A DNA stretch of 38,630 bases from positions 1-38,630 of the forward strand of contig OMVA01000080.1 in assembly GCA_900314445.1 (NCBI GenBank). The letters run 5' to 3'. Origin of the DNA: an uncultured Lachnospiraceae bacterium. GTDB lineage: Bacteria; Bacillota; Clostridia; Lachnospirales; Lachnospiraceae. Below are positions 9,536-17,837 of this stretch, one piece after another; position 1 is the stretch's first letter; every line of letters begins with the position of its first letter. Made by a program: the position numbers and the translations under genes. Under the pieces are notes generated by a model. That model searched no databases, had not been told where the DNA came from, and saw only the letters and a list, made by a program, of their open reading frames with translations.

Positions 9536-9835
9536 TTACAGACCCTCAAAAAGTTCGATATCAGCAGATTCAGCTGTAAGCTGAACATATGCCTTCTTCT
9601 TTGCTGCAGTCTTACCAACTGTAGCTCCACGTCTCTTTGTCTTACCGTCGTAGTTAACTGTGTTAACTGAAGCTACCTTAGTACCTTCGAACATCTTTTC
9701 TACAGCGTCCTTGATCTGAGACTTTGTTGCATCTGGATGTACCAGGAATGTGTACTTCTTCTCAGCCATGGCATTCATAGACTTTTCAGTAAGTACTGGC
9801 TTTAAAATTACATCATAATACTTAAGTGCTGCCAT
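9536..9835 (-). CDS. rplW: 50S ribosomal protein L23
   Basis: L23 sits at the tunnel exit and docks trigger factor and SRP. The 99-residue protein starts [20 protein letters not shown] and contains [20 protein letters not shown] and [20 protein letters not shown]. The start codon overlaps the rplD stop by one base (TAATG), indicating coupled translation with L4. Confidence 0.97.
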   Translation of the reverse strand: MAALKYYDVILKPVLTEKSMNAMAEKKYTFLVHPDATKSQIKDAVEKMFEGTKVASVNTVNYDGKTKRRGATVGKTAAKKKAYVQLTAESADIELFEGL

Positions 9836-10455
9836 TATGCGTACACCTCCTCGATTGCTTTTACAGCGTCAACTGTCATTACAAGTGAATCATACTTGAG
9901 AATGTCATAAACGTTGATTGCTTCTCTTGCTTCTGTCTTAACATCAGCGATGTTACGAGCAGAAAGTACAAGGTTGTCGTTCTTTTCGTTTGTTACGATG
10001 AGAGCCTTGTTTGCCTTAAGGTTTTCAAGAACCTTAACGAATGCAGATGTCTTAGGAGTTTCAAGCTCAAACTTATCTACAACGATAAGTTTTCCGTCAT
10101 TAACCTTAGATGTAAGAGCTGAGAACAGAGCGATCTGCTTTTCTCTCTTATTCATCTTCTTTGAGTAATCTCTTGGCTTTGGTGCAAATACTACACCACC
10201 ACCTGTCCACTGAGGTGATCTTGTAGAACCCTGACGAGCATGACCTGTGCCCTTCTGTCTCCAAGGCTTCTTGCCGCCGCCGCTAACTTCTGAACGTGTC
10301 AGTGCGCTCTGTGTGCCCTGACGGTTGTTAGCAAGGTAAGTAACAACTGCCTTATGTACGATTGTTTCATTTATTTCTACACCGAAGATATTGTCGTTGA
10401 GGTCTAACTTCTCAACTTCTTTACCATCAGTATTAAGAACTGATACTGTTGCCAT
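9835..10455 (-). CDS. rplD: 50S ribosomal protein L4
   Basis: L4 lines the exit tunnel and is the autogenous repressor of the S10 operon in gamma-proteobacteria. The 206-residue product has [20 protein letters not shown], then [20 protein letters not shown], the long tunnel loop. It also has [21 protein letters not shown] and a C-terminal globular part ending with the KAIEEVYA tail. Whether L4 regulates this operon is unknown, but the structured leader and rpsJ-rplC spacer are candidate target sites. Confidence 0.98.
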   Translation of the reverse strand: MATVSVLNTDGKEVEKLDLNDNIFGVEINETIVHKAVVTYLANNRQGTQSALTRSEVSGGGKKPWRQKGTGHARQGSTRSPQWTGGGVVFAPKPRDYSKKMNKREKQIALFSALTSKVNDGKLIVVDKFELETPKTSAFVKVLENLKANKALIVTNEKNDNLVLSARNIADVKTEAREAINVYDILKYDSLVMTVDAVKAIEEVYA

Positions 10456-10484
10456 TATTATTTCCTCCTTCCGTAATGATGCTG

Positions 10485-11171
10485 TTAGTTACGAGCCTTT
10501 ACTGACTCAGCTACGTAAACGAGTGCCTTCTTAGGTCCTGGAACAGCGCCTCTTACGAGAATTAAATCATTTTCGGCATCTATCTTAACGATCTCAAGAT
10601 TCTGAACGGTTACATTAAGGAAGCCCTTATGTCCAGCCATCTTCTTACCAGGCTTAACGCGGCCAGGTGTTGTTGCTGAACCATTAGAACCTGCATGACG
10701 ATGGTACTTTGAACCATGTCCTGAAGGACCAGACTTAAGTCCCCATCTGCTGATACCACCAGCGTATCCCTTACCCTTAGATCTTGCAGATACATCAATC
10801 TTATCGCCTTCAGCGAAGATGTCAGCCTTGATTACTGTTTCACCAGCAACATAGTCTGCAACGTTCTCGAACTTGATTTCGCGAACATATCTCTTTGGAG
10901 CTACGCCAGCCTTCTTAGCATGGCCAACTTCTGCCTTTGTTGCACCGTGAGGGTTGCGAACAACCTTCTTACCAGCGCCATCCTTAGTTACGATCTTTTC
11001 CTTCTTATCCTGGAAGCCAACCTGAACTGCTTCATAGCCATCGTTCTCGATTGTCTTAACCTGAAGTACTTCACAAGGACCAGCCTTGAGTACTGTTACA
11101 GGAATCAGATGACCGTCTTCATCAAAGATCTGTGTCATTCCGACTTTTTCAGCAAGTATTGCTTTCTTCAT
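10485..11171 (-). CDS. rplC: 50S ribosomal protein L3
   Basis: L3 is a primary assembly initiator near the peptidyl transferase centre. The 228-residue protein starts [20 protein letters not shown] and contains [19 protein letters not shown] [20 protein letters not shown]. The central extension ([17 protein letters not shown], then [17 protein letters not shown]) and a C-terminal [14 protein letters not shown] are also present. The ATG has an AGGAGG site. A 227-nt structured spacer separates it from rpsJ, unlike all the other short spacers in this operon. Confidence 0.98.
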   Translation of the reverse strand: MKKAILAEKVGMTQIFDEDGHLIPVTVLKAGPCEVLQVKTIENDGYEAVQVGFQDKKEKIVTKDGAGKKVVRNPHGATKAEVGHAKKAGVAPKRYVREIKFENVADYVAGETVIKADIFAEGDKIDVSARSKGKGYAGGISRWGLKSGPSGHGSKYHRHAGSNGSATTPGRVKPGKKMAGHKGFLNVTVQNLEIVKIDAENDLILVRGAVPGPKKALVYVAESVKARN

Positions 11172-11398
11172 TTTGAATTCCTCCTAATTAATTTACAGCG
11201 GATCGGATACCCGATCATTCTAAACCTTTACAGCGGATTGCCTTTCGGTAATCATACTAAATAGTAATCATAAGCATCACAGGTTTTCTTATGCATTACC
11301 AATTAGGTACTGTGCGATAACTGATTTTGCTGAGTATCAATTTCGCAGTTTTTAAATAACTTAGCTTGTTAAGCTTAGCTTATTTATGGTGGGATTAA
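11172..11398 (-). promoter_or_regulatory. Structured rpsJ-rplC spacer with tandem hairpins
   Basis: This 227-nt non-coding gap lies inside an operon whose other gaps are mostly under 35 nt. Two 12-bp direct repeats (TTTACAGCGGAT at 11192-11203 and 11227-11238) each run into a hairpin: GATCGG/CCGATC at 11201-11216, and 11236-11253 with a GAAA loop on the transcript. Further upstream on the transcript are an 11-bp hairpin with one bulge (11264-11299), an imperfect hairpin (11309-11349) and another at 11356-11382. None ends in a clear U-tract, so a translational or processing control element for rplC-rplD is more likely than a terminator. The function is inferred. Confidence 0.6.
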
Positions 11399-11710
11399 TT
11401 ATTTAACCTCAACATATACACCAGCAGGAACATCTAACTTTTTAAGAACGTCAACTGTCTTGCCGTTTGGTGTAAGAATGTCGATCAGTCTCTTATGAGT
11501 TCTCTGTTCGAACTGTTCTCTAGAATCCTTGTACTTATGTACAGCACGAAGAATTGTTACCTTTTCAATCTTCGTAGGCATTGGGATAGGTCCTGAAACC
11601 TTAGCACCTGTTGACTTTACTGCCTCAACGATTTCCTTTGCAGCCTGATCTACAAGTGTATGGTCATATGCCTTTAATGAGATTCTCATGATATTCTTTG
11701 TCTTTGCCAT
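11399..11710 (-). CDS. rpsJ: 30S ribosomal protein S10
   Basis: S10 belongs to the 30S head and also acts in transcription antitermination as NusE. The 103-residue sequence has [20 protein letters not shown], then [20 protein letters not shown] and the diagnostic [20 protein letters not shown]. It is the first gene of the operon, with a GGAGG site 11 nt before the ATG. A leader of about 250 nt precedes it. Confidence 0.98.
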   Translation of the reverse strand: MAKTKNIMRISLKAYDHTLVDQAAKEIVEAVKSTGAKVSGPIPMPTKIEKVTILRAVHKYKDSREQFEQRTHKRLIDILTPNGKTVDVLKKLDVPAGVYVEVK

Positions 11711-11961
11711 AAAAAAAGCCGCCTCCTTTTCGCACTTTTTAATGATAAGTACGACAAGCGGTGACTGTACAACTCTCCCGTGTGTGTCCTAATAGTTAGG
11801 AATCAATACACACGTCATCTCTGGGTTACCCAGATGGTTTATTCAGTACAGTGACTTGTCGCCAGTTTCTCTGAACTTGACTTGCTCCACGAAATTCTCT
11901 GCGCTACATTCCTGTGAAATGCCGCAGTAACTTCCGCTTCTACGCTATCAATGTCACAGCA
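11711..11961 (-). promoter_or_regulatory. Structured 5' leader of the S10 operon
   Basis: Inverted repeats predict a multi-branched fold in the transcript. A closing helix pairs CGACAAG (11752-11758) with CTTGTCG (11855-11861), and after a small internal loop ACTGTAC (11764-11770) pairs with GTACAGT (11846-11852). Inside it lie two hairpins: CGTGTGT/ACACACG (11779-11814) with an inner CCTAA/TTAGG stem, and TCTGGG/CCCAGA (11820-11834). No intrinsic terminator is evident before rpsJ. Leaders of ribosomal protein operons often bind a product of the operon; here that is an inference, with L4 the first candidate. Confidence 0.65.
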
Positions 11962-11967
11962 AGAGAG

Positions 11968-11996
11968 AGTATAACAGATGATTTTCCCAATTGCAA
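11968..11996 (-). promoter_or_regulatory. Promoter of the S10-spc operon
   Basis: On the minus strand a -35 TTGCAA (11991-11996) is separated by exactly 17 bp from a -10 TATACT (11968-11973). Transcription should start near 11961, giving a leader of about 250 nt before rpsJ. This is the only good sigma-A-type match seen upstream of the operon. Confidence 0.8.
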
Positions 11997-12348
11997 GGGA
12001 TTTTATGAATATTTTTTCAAATATTATTCACCTCAGGACCCACCCAGAAAAAAGTATTGTCCACAATATATTTATGTCATTTTTCTGTCTTACTCTTCTT
12101 TTTAAGTGCCCTCATTATAAATCATCTCATTTTAATTGCAAATGAGTTTGGCTATCGTCAAATATTACTAATAGATTATCTAAGCACTTTCCTATATAAT
12201 GTAGAAACTAATTGAAGTAATCACCCATTTCCGGATGAATTACTCTTACTTCCTGCTATATTAAATAGTAAAGTTGCTTTTATCTTTACGAATCAGCAAA
12301 ATTAATTATATCTTTATATATAGAAGAAAAAGTTCGAAGGAGAATATT
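11997..12348. other. AT-rich divergent intergenic region
   Basis: This is the region between the rpsJ promoter and the plus-strand methyltransferase. It holds one GCAAATG repeat copy (12138-12144, continuing as AGTTTGGC) and a TATAAT at 12195-12200 that could serve the methyltransferase, although no good -35 is visible. No credible coding frame is seen. Confidence 0.5.
12195..12200 (+). promoter_or_regulatory. Possible -10 element for the methyltransferase
   Basis: A perfect TATAAT lies about 150 nt before the start codon. The position 17 bp upstream (TAGATT at 12172-12177) is a poor -35 match, so the promoter assignment is tentative. Confidence 0.35.
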
Positions 12349-13242
12349 ATGTGGCTCGCCGATGGTTGGAAAGAATTTGAAGTATTAGACTGTTCAGATG
12401 GAGAAAAGCTGGAAGTCTGGGGAGGATATAAACTGATCAGACCGGATCCTCAGGTTATCTGGAACACTCCAAAGCTGGATGATGGCTGGACTAACTGGAA
12501 CGGTCACTATCATAGAAGCAGCCGTGGTGGCGGTCAGTGGGAAATGCGTAAGCTCCCAGAGGAATGGACAATCCAATACCCTCTTCCAAAGGAAGTGGGT
12601 CGCAATCTCACATTCCACTTGAAGCCATTCGCTTTCAAGCACACTGGTGTTTTCCCAGAGCAGGCTACGAACTGGGATTGGTTTTCTAAACTGATTAAGG
12701 AAAGAACCCTGGAAGGCAAAGAGTGCCGAGTACTGAACCTTTTCGCTTACACAGGTGGCGCAACCATTTCCTCCGCTGCTGCCGGTGCCAAGGTTACACA
12801 TGTAGACGCCTCTAAGGGTATGACAAACTGGGCTAAGGAGAACGCAGCATCTTCTGGTCTTGCTGACGCCCCAATCAGATGGCTCATCGACGACTGCGTA
12901 AAGTTCGTTGAAAGAGAAATCCGTCGCGGCAACAGGTACGACGCCATCATCATGGACCCACCTTCTTATGGACGCGGACCAAAGGGTGAAGTATGGAAAA
13001 TCGAAGAAAGAATTTTTGAACTGATTTCCCTTACGTCAGAACTGATTTCCGATGACCCACTCTTCTTCCTGATCAATTCCTATACAACAGGACTTCAGCC
13101 TGCCGTTCTTCAGTACATGATTTCCACTGCTATCGAAGCAAAGCACGGCGGTCACACAATCTGCGGAGAAGTCGGACTTCCTGTTAAGGACAACGGTCTT
13201 GTACTTCCTTGCGGTGCATCCGGAAGATGGACAGCAAAATAG
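12349..13242 (+). CDS. Class I SAM-dependent methyltransferase (COG1092-like)
   Basis: The predicted enzyme transfers a methyl group from S-adenosylmethionine, probably to rRNA by analogy with the RlmI/COG1092 group; the substrate is not certain. The start at 12349 (MWLADGWKEFEV) is preceded by AAGGAG, and the frame open upstream looks non-coding. In 297 aa it shows an N-terminal region with GGYKLIRPDPQVIW, SAM motif I VLNLFAYTGGATI near residue 128, an acidic residue in HVDASKGM, and catalytic motif IV DPPSYGRGP near residue 203. RlmI proteins carry an N-terminal PUA domain that I do not see here. It is monocistronic, divergent from rpsJ, and ends at a bidirectional terminator shared with gltA. 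Confidence 0.85.
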   Translation: MWLADGWKEFEVLDCSDGEKLEVWGGYKLIRPDPQVIWNTPKLDDGWTNWNGHYHRSSRGGGQWEMRKLPEEWTIQYPLPKEVGRNLTFHLKPFAFKHTGVFPEQATNWDWFSKLIKERTLEGKECRVLNLFAYTGGATISSAAAGAKVTHVDASKGMTNWAKENAASSGLADAPIRWLIDDCVKFVEREIRRGNRYDAIIMDPPSYGRGPKGEVWKIEERIFELISLTSELISDDPLFFLINSYTTGLQPAVLQYMISTAIEAKHGGHTICGEVGLPVKDNGLVLPCGASGRWTAK

Positions 13243-13246
13243 TCTC

Positions 13247-13288
13247 GCAAATTCACTCACAAGTGCGCAACGCAAATTCACTCGCAAG
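13247..13288 (+). repeat. Two direct repeats of 17 bp
   Basis: GCAAATTCACTCACAAG (13247-13263) and GCAAATTCACTCGCAAG (13272-13288) differ at one base and are spaced by 25 bp. They begin just after the methyltransferase stop. They resemble the dispersed GCAAATG repeat of this window (GCAAAT, then a TTGC-like right end), so may be diverged family members. Confidence 0.7.
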
Positions 13289-13355
13289 CCTGCAGAACAA
13301 ACCAGCTTGAAATACTGCCACACAAAATTTATTTATAAATACGCCAATCAAAAAT

Positions 13356-13386
13356 AAGAGGCTCGTGTAATTTACACGAACCTCTT
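13356..13386. terminator. Bidirectional terminator between methyltransferase and gltA
   Basis: A long stem (AAGAGGCTCGTGTAA pairing with TTTACACGAACCTCTT, one mismatch) lies between convergent genes. A T-run follows on the plus strand, and an AT-rich ATTTTT run follows on the minus strand. It can therefore terminate both transcripts. Confidence 0.85.
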
Positions 13387-13413
13387 TTTCATTCTTAAGC
13401 ATGTTTGATTTAC

Positions 13414-13428
13414 GCAAATCCCATTTGC
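13414..13428 (-). repeat. Perfect GCAAAT-N3-ATTTGC inverted repeat after gltA
   Basis: GCAAATCCCATTTGC lies 7 bp downstream of the gltA stop codon. It is one of two perfect palindromic members of the dispersed repeat; the other is at 36859-36873, in the same position relative to its gene. Confidence 0.75.
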
Positions 13429-13435
13429 AAAGGGA

Positions 13436-14800
13436 TTAATACCAGTCTCGCTCTTCGATTGGCAGGTATTCTTTATGCTCGCCAACGTACTGATAAGCTG
13501 GGCGGATGATCTTTCCGCGGTTAACAAGCTCCTCAATACGATGAGCTGACCAACCAGCAATACGGGAAATGGCAAAGATTGGTGTGAAGAGTTCTGTAGG
13601 AATATTCAGCATTGTGTATACAAAGCCAGAATAAAAGTCAACATTTGCACAAACTGGCTTCACCACATTTCGGCCATTCATAATCAGTTCCTTGGCAATA
13701 CGCTCTACTCTGTCGTAGAGAGCAAACTCTTTCACATAACCCTTTTCTTCAGAAAGCTTTCTTGCATACTCCTTCAGAATCACAGCTCTAGGGTCGGAAA
13801 TGGAATAAACCGCATGTCCCATACCGTAGATCAGTCCGCTGTGATCAAATCCCTCATGGTTGAGAAGTCCCTTCAGGTAAGCACGAATCTGGTCTTCATT
13901 TTCCCAGTCGGAAATGTTAGCCTTCATGTCCGCAAACATCTGCTGAACTTTCATGTTGGCACCACCATGACGAGGTCCCTTGAGAGAACCCAGAGAACCA
14001 GCAACAGTAGAATAGGTATCTGTTCCCGTGGTTGTAATAACGTGAGAAGTGAACGTGGAGTTATTACCACCACCGTGCTCTGCATGAATAACCAGGCAGA
14101 TATCCAGAACCTGAGCTTCCAAATCTGTATACTTACAATCTGAACGAAGCAGACGCAGAATATTTTCTGCTGTAGACAGATTTGCTTTTGGTCTATGAAT
14201 AATCAATGATGAGTCATTGAACTTATGACGGTAGGACTGGTAACCATAGGCGGCAATCACCGGAAATTTGGCAATCAGAGAAAGGGATTGCTCCAGCACG
14301 TGACGCACACTGATGTTATCCGGATCCTCATCATAGGAATATAAAGTAAGAACGCAACGTTGCAGAACATTCATGATATTTCTGCTTGGTGCCTTCATAA
14401 TTACATCGCGATTGAAGTTTTCTGGAAGAGAACGAAGATTCCCCATAACTTCCATAAATTCATTCAACTGATCCTGGGTTGGCAGTTCGCCGAATAAAAG
14501 TAAAAATGTTGTTTCTTCAAATCCATGTTTGCTTCCATGGAATCCCCTTACAAGATCCTGTACATTGTAACCCTGATAGTAGAGTTCTCCCGGAATAGGC
14601 ACTCGCTTGTCCCCTTCCCTTTTAAAGCCCTGTACATCAGAGATTTCCGTAAGACCCGTCAGGACACCTCGTCCATCCGCGTCACGCAGCCCCTGTTTTA
14701 CGTCGTACGTCTTGTATAACCCTTGGTCGATTCTTCCGGAATCACCACAATACTCCACGTACCTGTCGACTAGTTTGGCAAAATCATAGTTGCTGAACAT
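13436..14800 (-). CDS. gltA: Citrate synthase
   Basis: It condenses acetyl-CoA and oxaloacetate to citrate, probably to supply 2-oxoglutarate and glutamate. The start at 14800 (MFSNYDFAKLVDRYVEY) follows an AAGGAGG site; the open frame 13 codons upstream spans that site. The 454-residue protein contains the active-site blocks of the family: HAEHGGGNNST near residue 238, GPRHGGAN near 272, and GMGHAVYSISDPR near 324 with the catalytic Asp. The long N-terminal part before the core is typical of clostridial enzymes. Its promoter carries an 18-bp palindrome suggesting specific repression. Confidence 0.95.
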   Translation of the reverse strand: MFSNYDFAKLVDRYVEYCGDSGRIDQGLYKTYDVKQGLRDADGRGVLTGLTEISDVQGFKREGDKRVPIPGELYYQGYNVQDLVRGFHGSKHGFEETTFLLLFGELPTQDQLNEFMEVMGNLRSLPENFNRDVIMKAPSRNIMNVLQRCVLTLYSYDEDPDNISVRHVLEQSLSLIAKFPVIAAYGYQSYRHKFNDSSLIIHRPKANLSTAENILRLLRSDCKYTDLEAQVLDICLVIHAEHGGGNNSTFTSHVITTTGTDTYSTVAGSLGSLKGPRHGGANMKVQQMFADMKANISDWENEDQIRAYLKGLLNHEGFDHSGLIYGMGHAVYSISDPRAVILKEYARKLSEEKGYVKEFALYDRVERIAKELIMNGRNVVKPVCANVDFYSGFVYTMLNIPTELFTPIFAISRIAGWSAHRIEELVNRGKIIRPAYQYVGEHKEYLPIEERDWY

Positions 14801-14948
14801 GCTGTCTTCCTCCTTATTCCCACCGCAGACCATTGTCATTCAAATACCCTGAGTTCATATCATTTTAGTCTCAGAATACGCTTTCAACACCCCAACGATG
14901 TGATCCTTTACAGCCACTCGTCTTCTATTAACTTGTGCATATAAATTT

Positions 14949-14966
14949 TTGTCCGAATTGGGACAA
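14949..14966. promoter_or_regulatory. Operator-like 18-bp palindrome at the gltA promoter
   Basis: TTGTCCGAATTGGGACAA is symmetric except for one base pair. It covers the predicted transcription start and touches the -10 box, a classic repressor position. The TTGT-N10-ACAA frame has the length and ends of Rex operators, but the inner bases differ from the Rex consensus, so the regulator is unknown. Confidence 0.6.
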
Positions 14967-14993
14967 TTTTAACCATTTATTCCCTTAAGTCAA
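14966..14993 (-). promoter_or_regulatory. Promoter of gltA
   Basis: A -35 TTGACT (14988-14993) and -10 TAAAAT (14966-14971) are spaced by 16 bp on the minus strand. The 5' leader would be about 160 nt. The palindrome at 14949-14966 abuts it. Confidence 0.65.
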
Positions 14994-15028
14994 GTATTAT
15001 TTTTGCAAATGAACTTGATTTAGAGAAT

Positions 15029-15769
15029 TTATTTTGTAATTCCAACCTTTACAAAAGAATTTATTTTCAATTTTTCCTCTAAAGGTTTATGCTGTTCTCC
15101 TGCCTCTATGGCAACTTCCTGAACCTCCATTTCTTCCGCAGAATTACTCACTTTCTGCTCTTTTTCAAAATAAGAATCTGGAATTTCAAGAATATATCTC
15201 TCATAGCCATTTACTACAATGGTATCCTTATAGAGATCTTCTCTCTTAAAGTCCCTGCTATAGTTCTTATGCACATGACCATGGATAAAATACTTTGGAT
15301 GGTATTTTTCCACCAGACTACCAAAGCATTCAAAACCCAAATGAGGCAGATCCTCCTGATCATGAAATCCCCTGATTGGAGCATGAGTGAGAATAATATC
15401 CACACCGCCCTTTCTCCAAAGTTTCATGCGAAGCTTTTTAATACGAGCACGCATTTGTTTTTCTGAATACTGATACTTACCATAGTTATAGCACATACTT
15501 CCGCCCAGCCCTAAGATGCGCAGGCCCTTAAACTCGACAACATCATCGTCAATACACTGGCAGCCCAGCGGTGGCTTACTATCATAGGAATGATCATGAT
15601 TTCCATGTACGTACATAACCGGTATTGACGCACAGGTAGCAAGGAATTCCAGATATGCAGAATTCAAATCTCCTGCAGACAAGATCAGATCAATACCCTC
15701 TAATTTACTCTTTTCAAAATAATCCCATAAATATGGAGATTCATAATCAGCGATTACCAGGATCTTCAT
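15029..15769 (-). CDS. Calcineurin-like metallophosphoesterase
   Basis: The 246-residue protein is a predicted binuclear-metal phosphoesterase of unknown substrate. Visible motifs are D8 in IADYES, GDLN with D34, GNHDH with N57 and H58, THAP near residue 128 and HGHVH near 163. The first motif reads D-Y-E where D-x-H is usual, so one metal ligand is altered. The C-terminal 40 residues are charged and outside the fold. The start overlaps the end of the upstream BMP-like gene by 23 nt, so the pair is probably translationally coupled and functionally linked. A GCAAATG repeat copy lies just beyond the stop (15005-15011). Confidence 0.85.
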   Translation of the reverse strand: MKILVIADYESPYLWDYFEKSKLEGIDLILSAGDLNSAYLEFLATCASIPVMYVHGNHDHSYDSKPPLGCQCIDDDVVEFKGLRILGLGGSMCYNYGKYQYSEKQMRARIKKLRMKLWRKGGVDIILTHAPIRGFHDQEDLPHLGFECFGSLVEKYHPKYFIHGHVHKNYSRDFKREDLYKDTIVVNGYERYILEIPDSYFEKEQKVSNSAEEMEVQEVAIEAGEQHKPLEEKLKINSFVKVGITK

Positions 15770-17798
15770 CTTCGGTCTTTTTTACCCCTTTTAATTCCAC
15801 AATCTGTTTTGCACGATCTTTCAGTTCAGAGATTGTCGGAATTATTCCCACAACATTATCTACTAACCAGTCCATTTCCATGATTGCATCTACTTCCATT
15901 CGTTCGCCTGACTTATTACGGACTTTGGAATCCTGAGAACGAATTTCTCCCTCAAAAGGCACCAGTCTGTCATAGCGAATGAGATCAATCATAGCATTAA
16001 TCAATCGTTCCGTTTCTTTTGGCACATTTTTCGACATAATCATTTCGATAACGCCAGAAGAAAATCCCCACCAATAATTTATAGCCTTCTTTTCATTATC
16101 CGAGTCTGTATCATCCCAGGCTCCATTCATAATGAAATTAATAATACGCTCATAGAAAACGCCCCAGTTATTCACTGACATTGTCATAGAAACTGGTTCA
16201 CCATTTTCTTCCAGCTTGTACATACCAAAACGACGTGACGCTCTCTTTGGTGTAATCATATCCAGATCGGACAGATAATCGACACCACCCTCATAGTACA
16301 TGCGATAAATGTCATCCCGACTAATGGAGTCATCCAGAGTTGTCCACTTCAAATAAACCTTGGCATTTGGATTTACCATCTTGGCACCCAGAGCAAAGGC
16401 ATTGATATTGGCAGGTACACCAAAAATTGGATAATCCGCAAGATAACCAATCTTATTACTCTTTGTCATAATACCCGCAACCATACCAGACAGGAACTTA
16501 GCCTCGTACAGTCTTGTATAGTAAGTTCTCATATAACGATGATTGGTATTGAGAGAACAGTTGAGAATATGAACGTTTGGATACTTAATGGCTGTCTTCA
16601 GTGACGCATCAATGAGTCTTGATGTGGTAGTAAAGATTACCTGAATACCCTTGGTTCGAATCAGATTTTCCATCAGGGCAACTGCATCTGCATTGGTTCC
16701 TGCAGTGGTTACCTTAAAGGTCGTAATCTTATTTCCAAATACTTCCTTTAAATGATTACGTCCCAGTTCATGCTGATAAAGCCAGTCAGAAAGCACCGGT
16801 TCTCTATCATAAATGAAGGCAACCTTTAAAGGATTTGTTTCTGAATAAGCAGAAGTAAAGAGCTGAGTCAGAAGGCCAGCCTTCTTCACATCCGGAGCAT
16901 CCATGGATACTTCTACTTCTTCCTTTTCATTAATTACCTGGAATTCCTGCCACATGGATTTTACCTGGGCAAGCATCTGGGCATCCGTCATATCACAAAT
17001 AGCACGGAAACCTAAAAGTTCCAGCATATTTAAGAAGGCATCTCCTGTGGTCACATCCACCAGGCTGTCACCACCGGCCGCCTTATAAGCTCTTTCAAAA
17101 CGATAGTAGGCAGATTTAAAATCCAGATAAGTATCCTCTGTCCAGAGTTTACCAATTTCCTGTCTCACTGCAGTACCGGCACCGTCTGCAGAATCTGTAA
17201 CCGTGCCCACCATGGTTTCAGAAGTCTTTAAAGGCGCATCCTCATCTACACCCACTCTGTACATAAGCTCTGGGAAAGAGCCCTCCTTAGAAAACCAGAC
17301 AAAGTTAACACGAGTCTGCTTATAGAACTCCATGAATTCATAATAAATCCGGATTTCCGGATCATCTGTTTTCTTGGGTACACGTCTGGTCACAAAAGCA
17401 GGAACAGAATCTGCTTCAAAGAACTTAAGAACGCTGACACGCTTATTGCCCTCAACTACATAGTAGTAATTCAGATATTCATAAACCTTGATTGGATCAT
17501 GAATTCCCTCTTCCAGATGAGAGTCACAAAGAGCCGACCATTTTACACCGAACTCCGTTTTCTCATTCATGATTGGCATGAAATTCTTCGCAAAAGCCTG
17601 TGTTCTGCCTGCCGTGGCAGTACCCACAACTCGGTCTAAAGGAATAGTAACAAGACCCAGATTCACATCCCCAACAATATCCTCACGATTGATGATGTCG
17701 TCCAGTACTGGTAAATATGGGTGATTTCCTTTGGAAATAGCTTCCTTATAGGCCTTGTCCCCTGATTTTTTCGCTTTTTCGTAAAGTGCCAGTGACAT
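15747..17798 (-). CDS. ParB-like / BMP-like ligand-binding fusion protein
   Basis: The 683-residue protein has no signal peptide or lipobox, so it should be cytoplasmic. The first ~190 residues resemble a ParB/sulfiredoxin-type domain: LGLVTIPLDRVVGT, then YYVVEGNKRVSVLKFF, where EGNKR replaces the usual DGEHR-like motif. From about residue 325 the sequence looks like a BMP/Med periplasmic-binding fold (PLKVAFIYDREPVLSD, FTTTSRLIDASLKTAIKYPN, AKFLSGMVAGIMTKSNKIGY), normally exported and lipid-anchored. A nucleoside-type ligand is therefore possible, but this is inference. The RBS is AAAGGAAGG. It is followed by an overlapping phosphoesterase, suggesting a ligand-responsive unit. Confidence 0.7.
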   Translation of the reverse strand: MSLALYEKAKKSGDKAYKEAISKGNHPYLPVLDDIINREDIVGDVNLGLVTIPLDRVVGTATAGRTQAFAKNFMPIMNEKTEFGVKWSALCDSHLEEGIHDPIKVYEYLNYYYVVEGNKRVSVLKFFEADSVPAFVTRRVPKKTDDPEIRIYYEFMEFYKQTRVNFVWFSKEGSFPELMYRVGVDEDAPLKTSETMVGTVTDSADGAGTAVRQEIGKLWTEDTYLDFKSAYYRFERAYKAAGGDSLVDVTTGDAFLNMLELLGFRAICDMTDAQMLAQVKSMWQEFQVINEKEEVEVSMDAPDVKKAGLLTQLFTSAYSETNPLKVAFIYDREPVLSDWLYQHELGRNHLKEVFGNKITTFKVTTAGTNADAVALMENLIRTKGIQVIFTTTSRLIDASLKTAIKYPNVHILNCSLNTNHRYMRTYYTRLYEAKFLSGMVAGIMTKSNKIGYLADYPIFGVPANINAFALGAKMVNPNAKVYLKWTTLDDSISRDDIYRMYYEGGVDYLSDLDMITPKRASRRFGMYKLEENGEPVSMTMSVNNWGVFYERIINFIMNGAWDDTDSDNEKKAINYWWGFSSGVIEMIMSKNVPKETERLINAMIDLIRYDRLVPFEGEIRSQDSKVRNKSGERMEVDAIMEMDWLVDNVVGIIPTISELKDRAKQIVELKGVKKTEDEDPGNR

Positions 17799-17837
17799 AA
17801 ATACCTTCCTTTAAATTTGCTCACTATAGAAAAGAGT

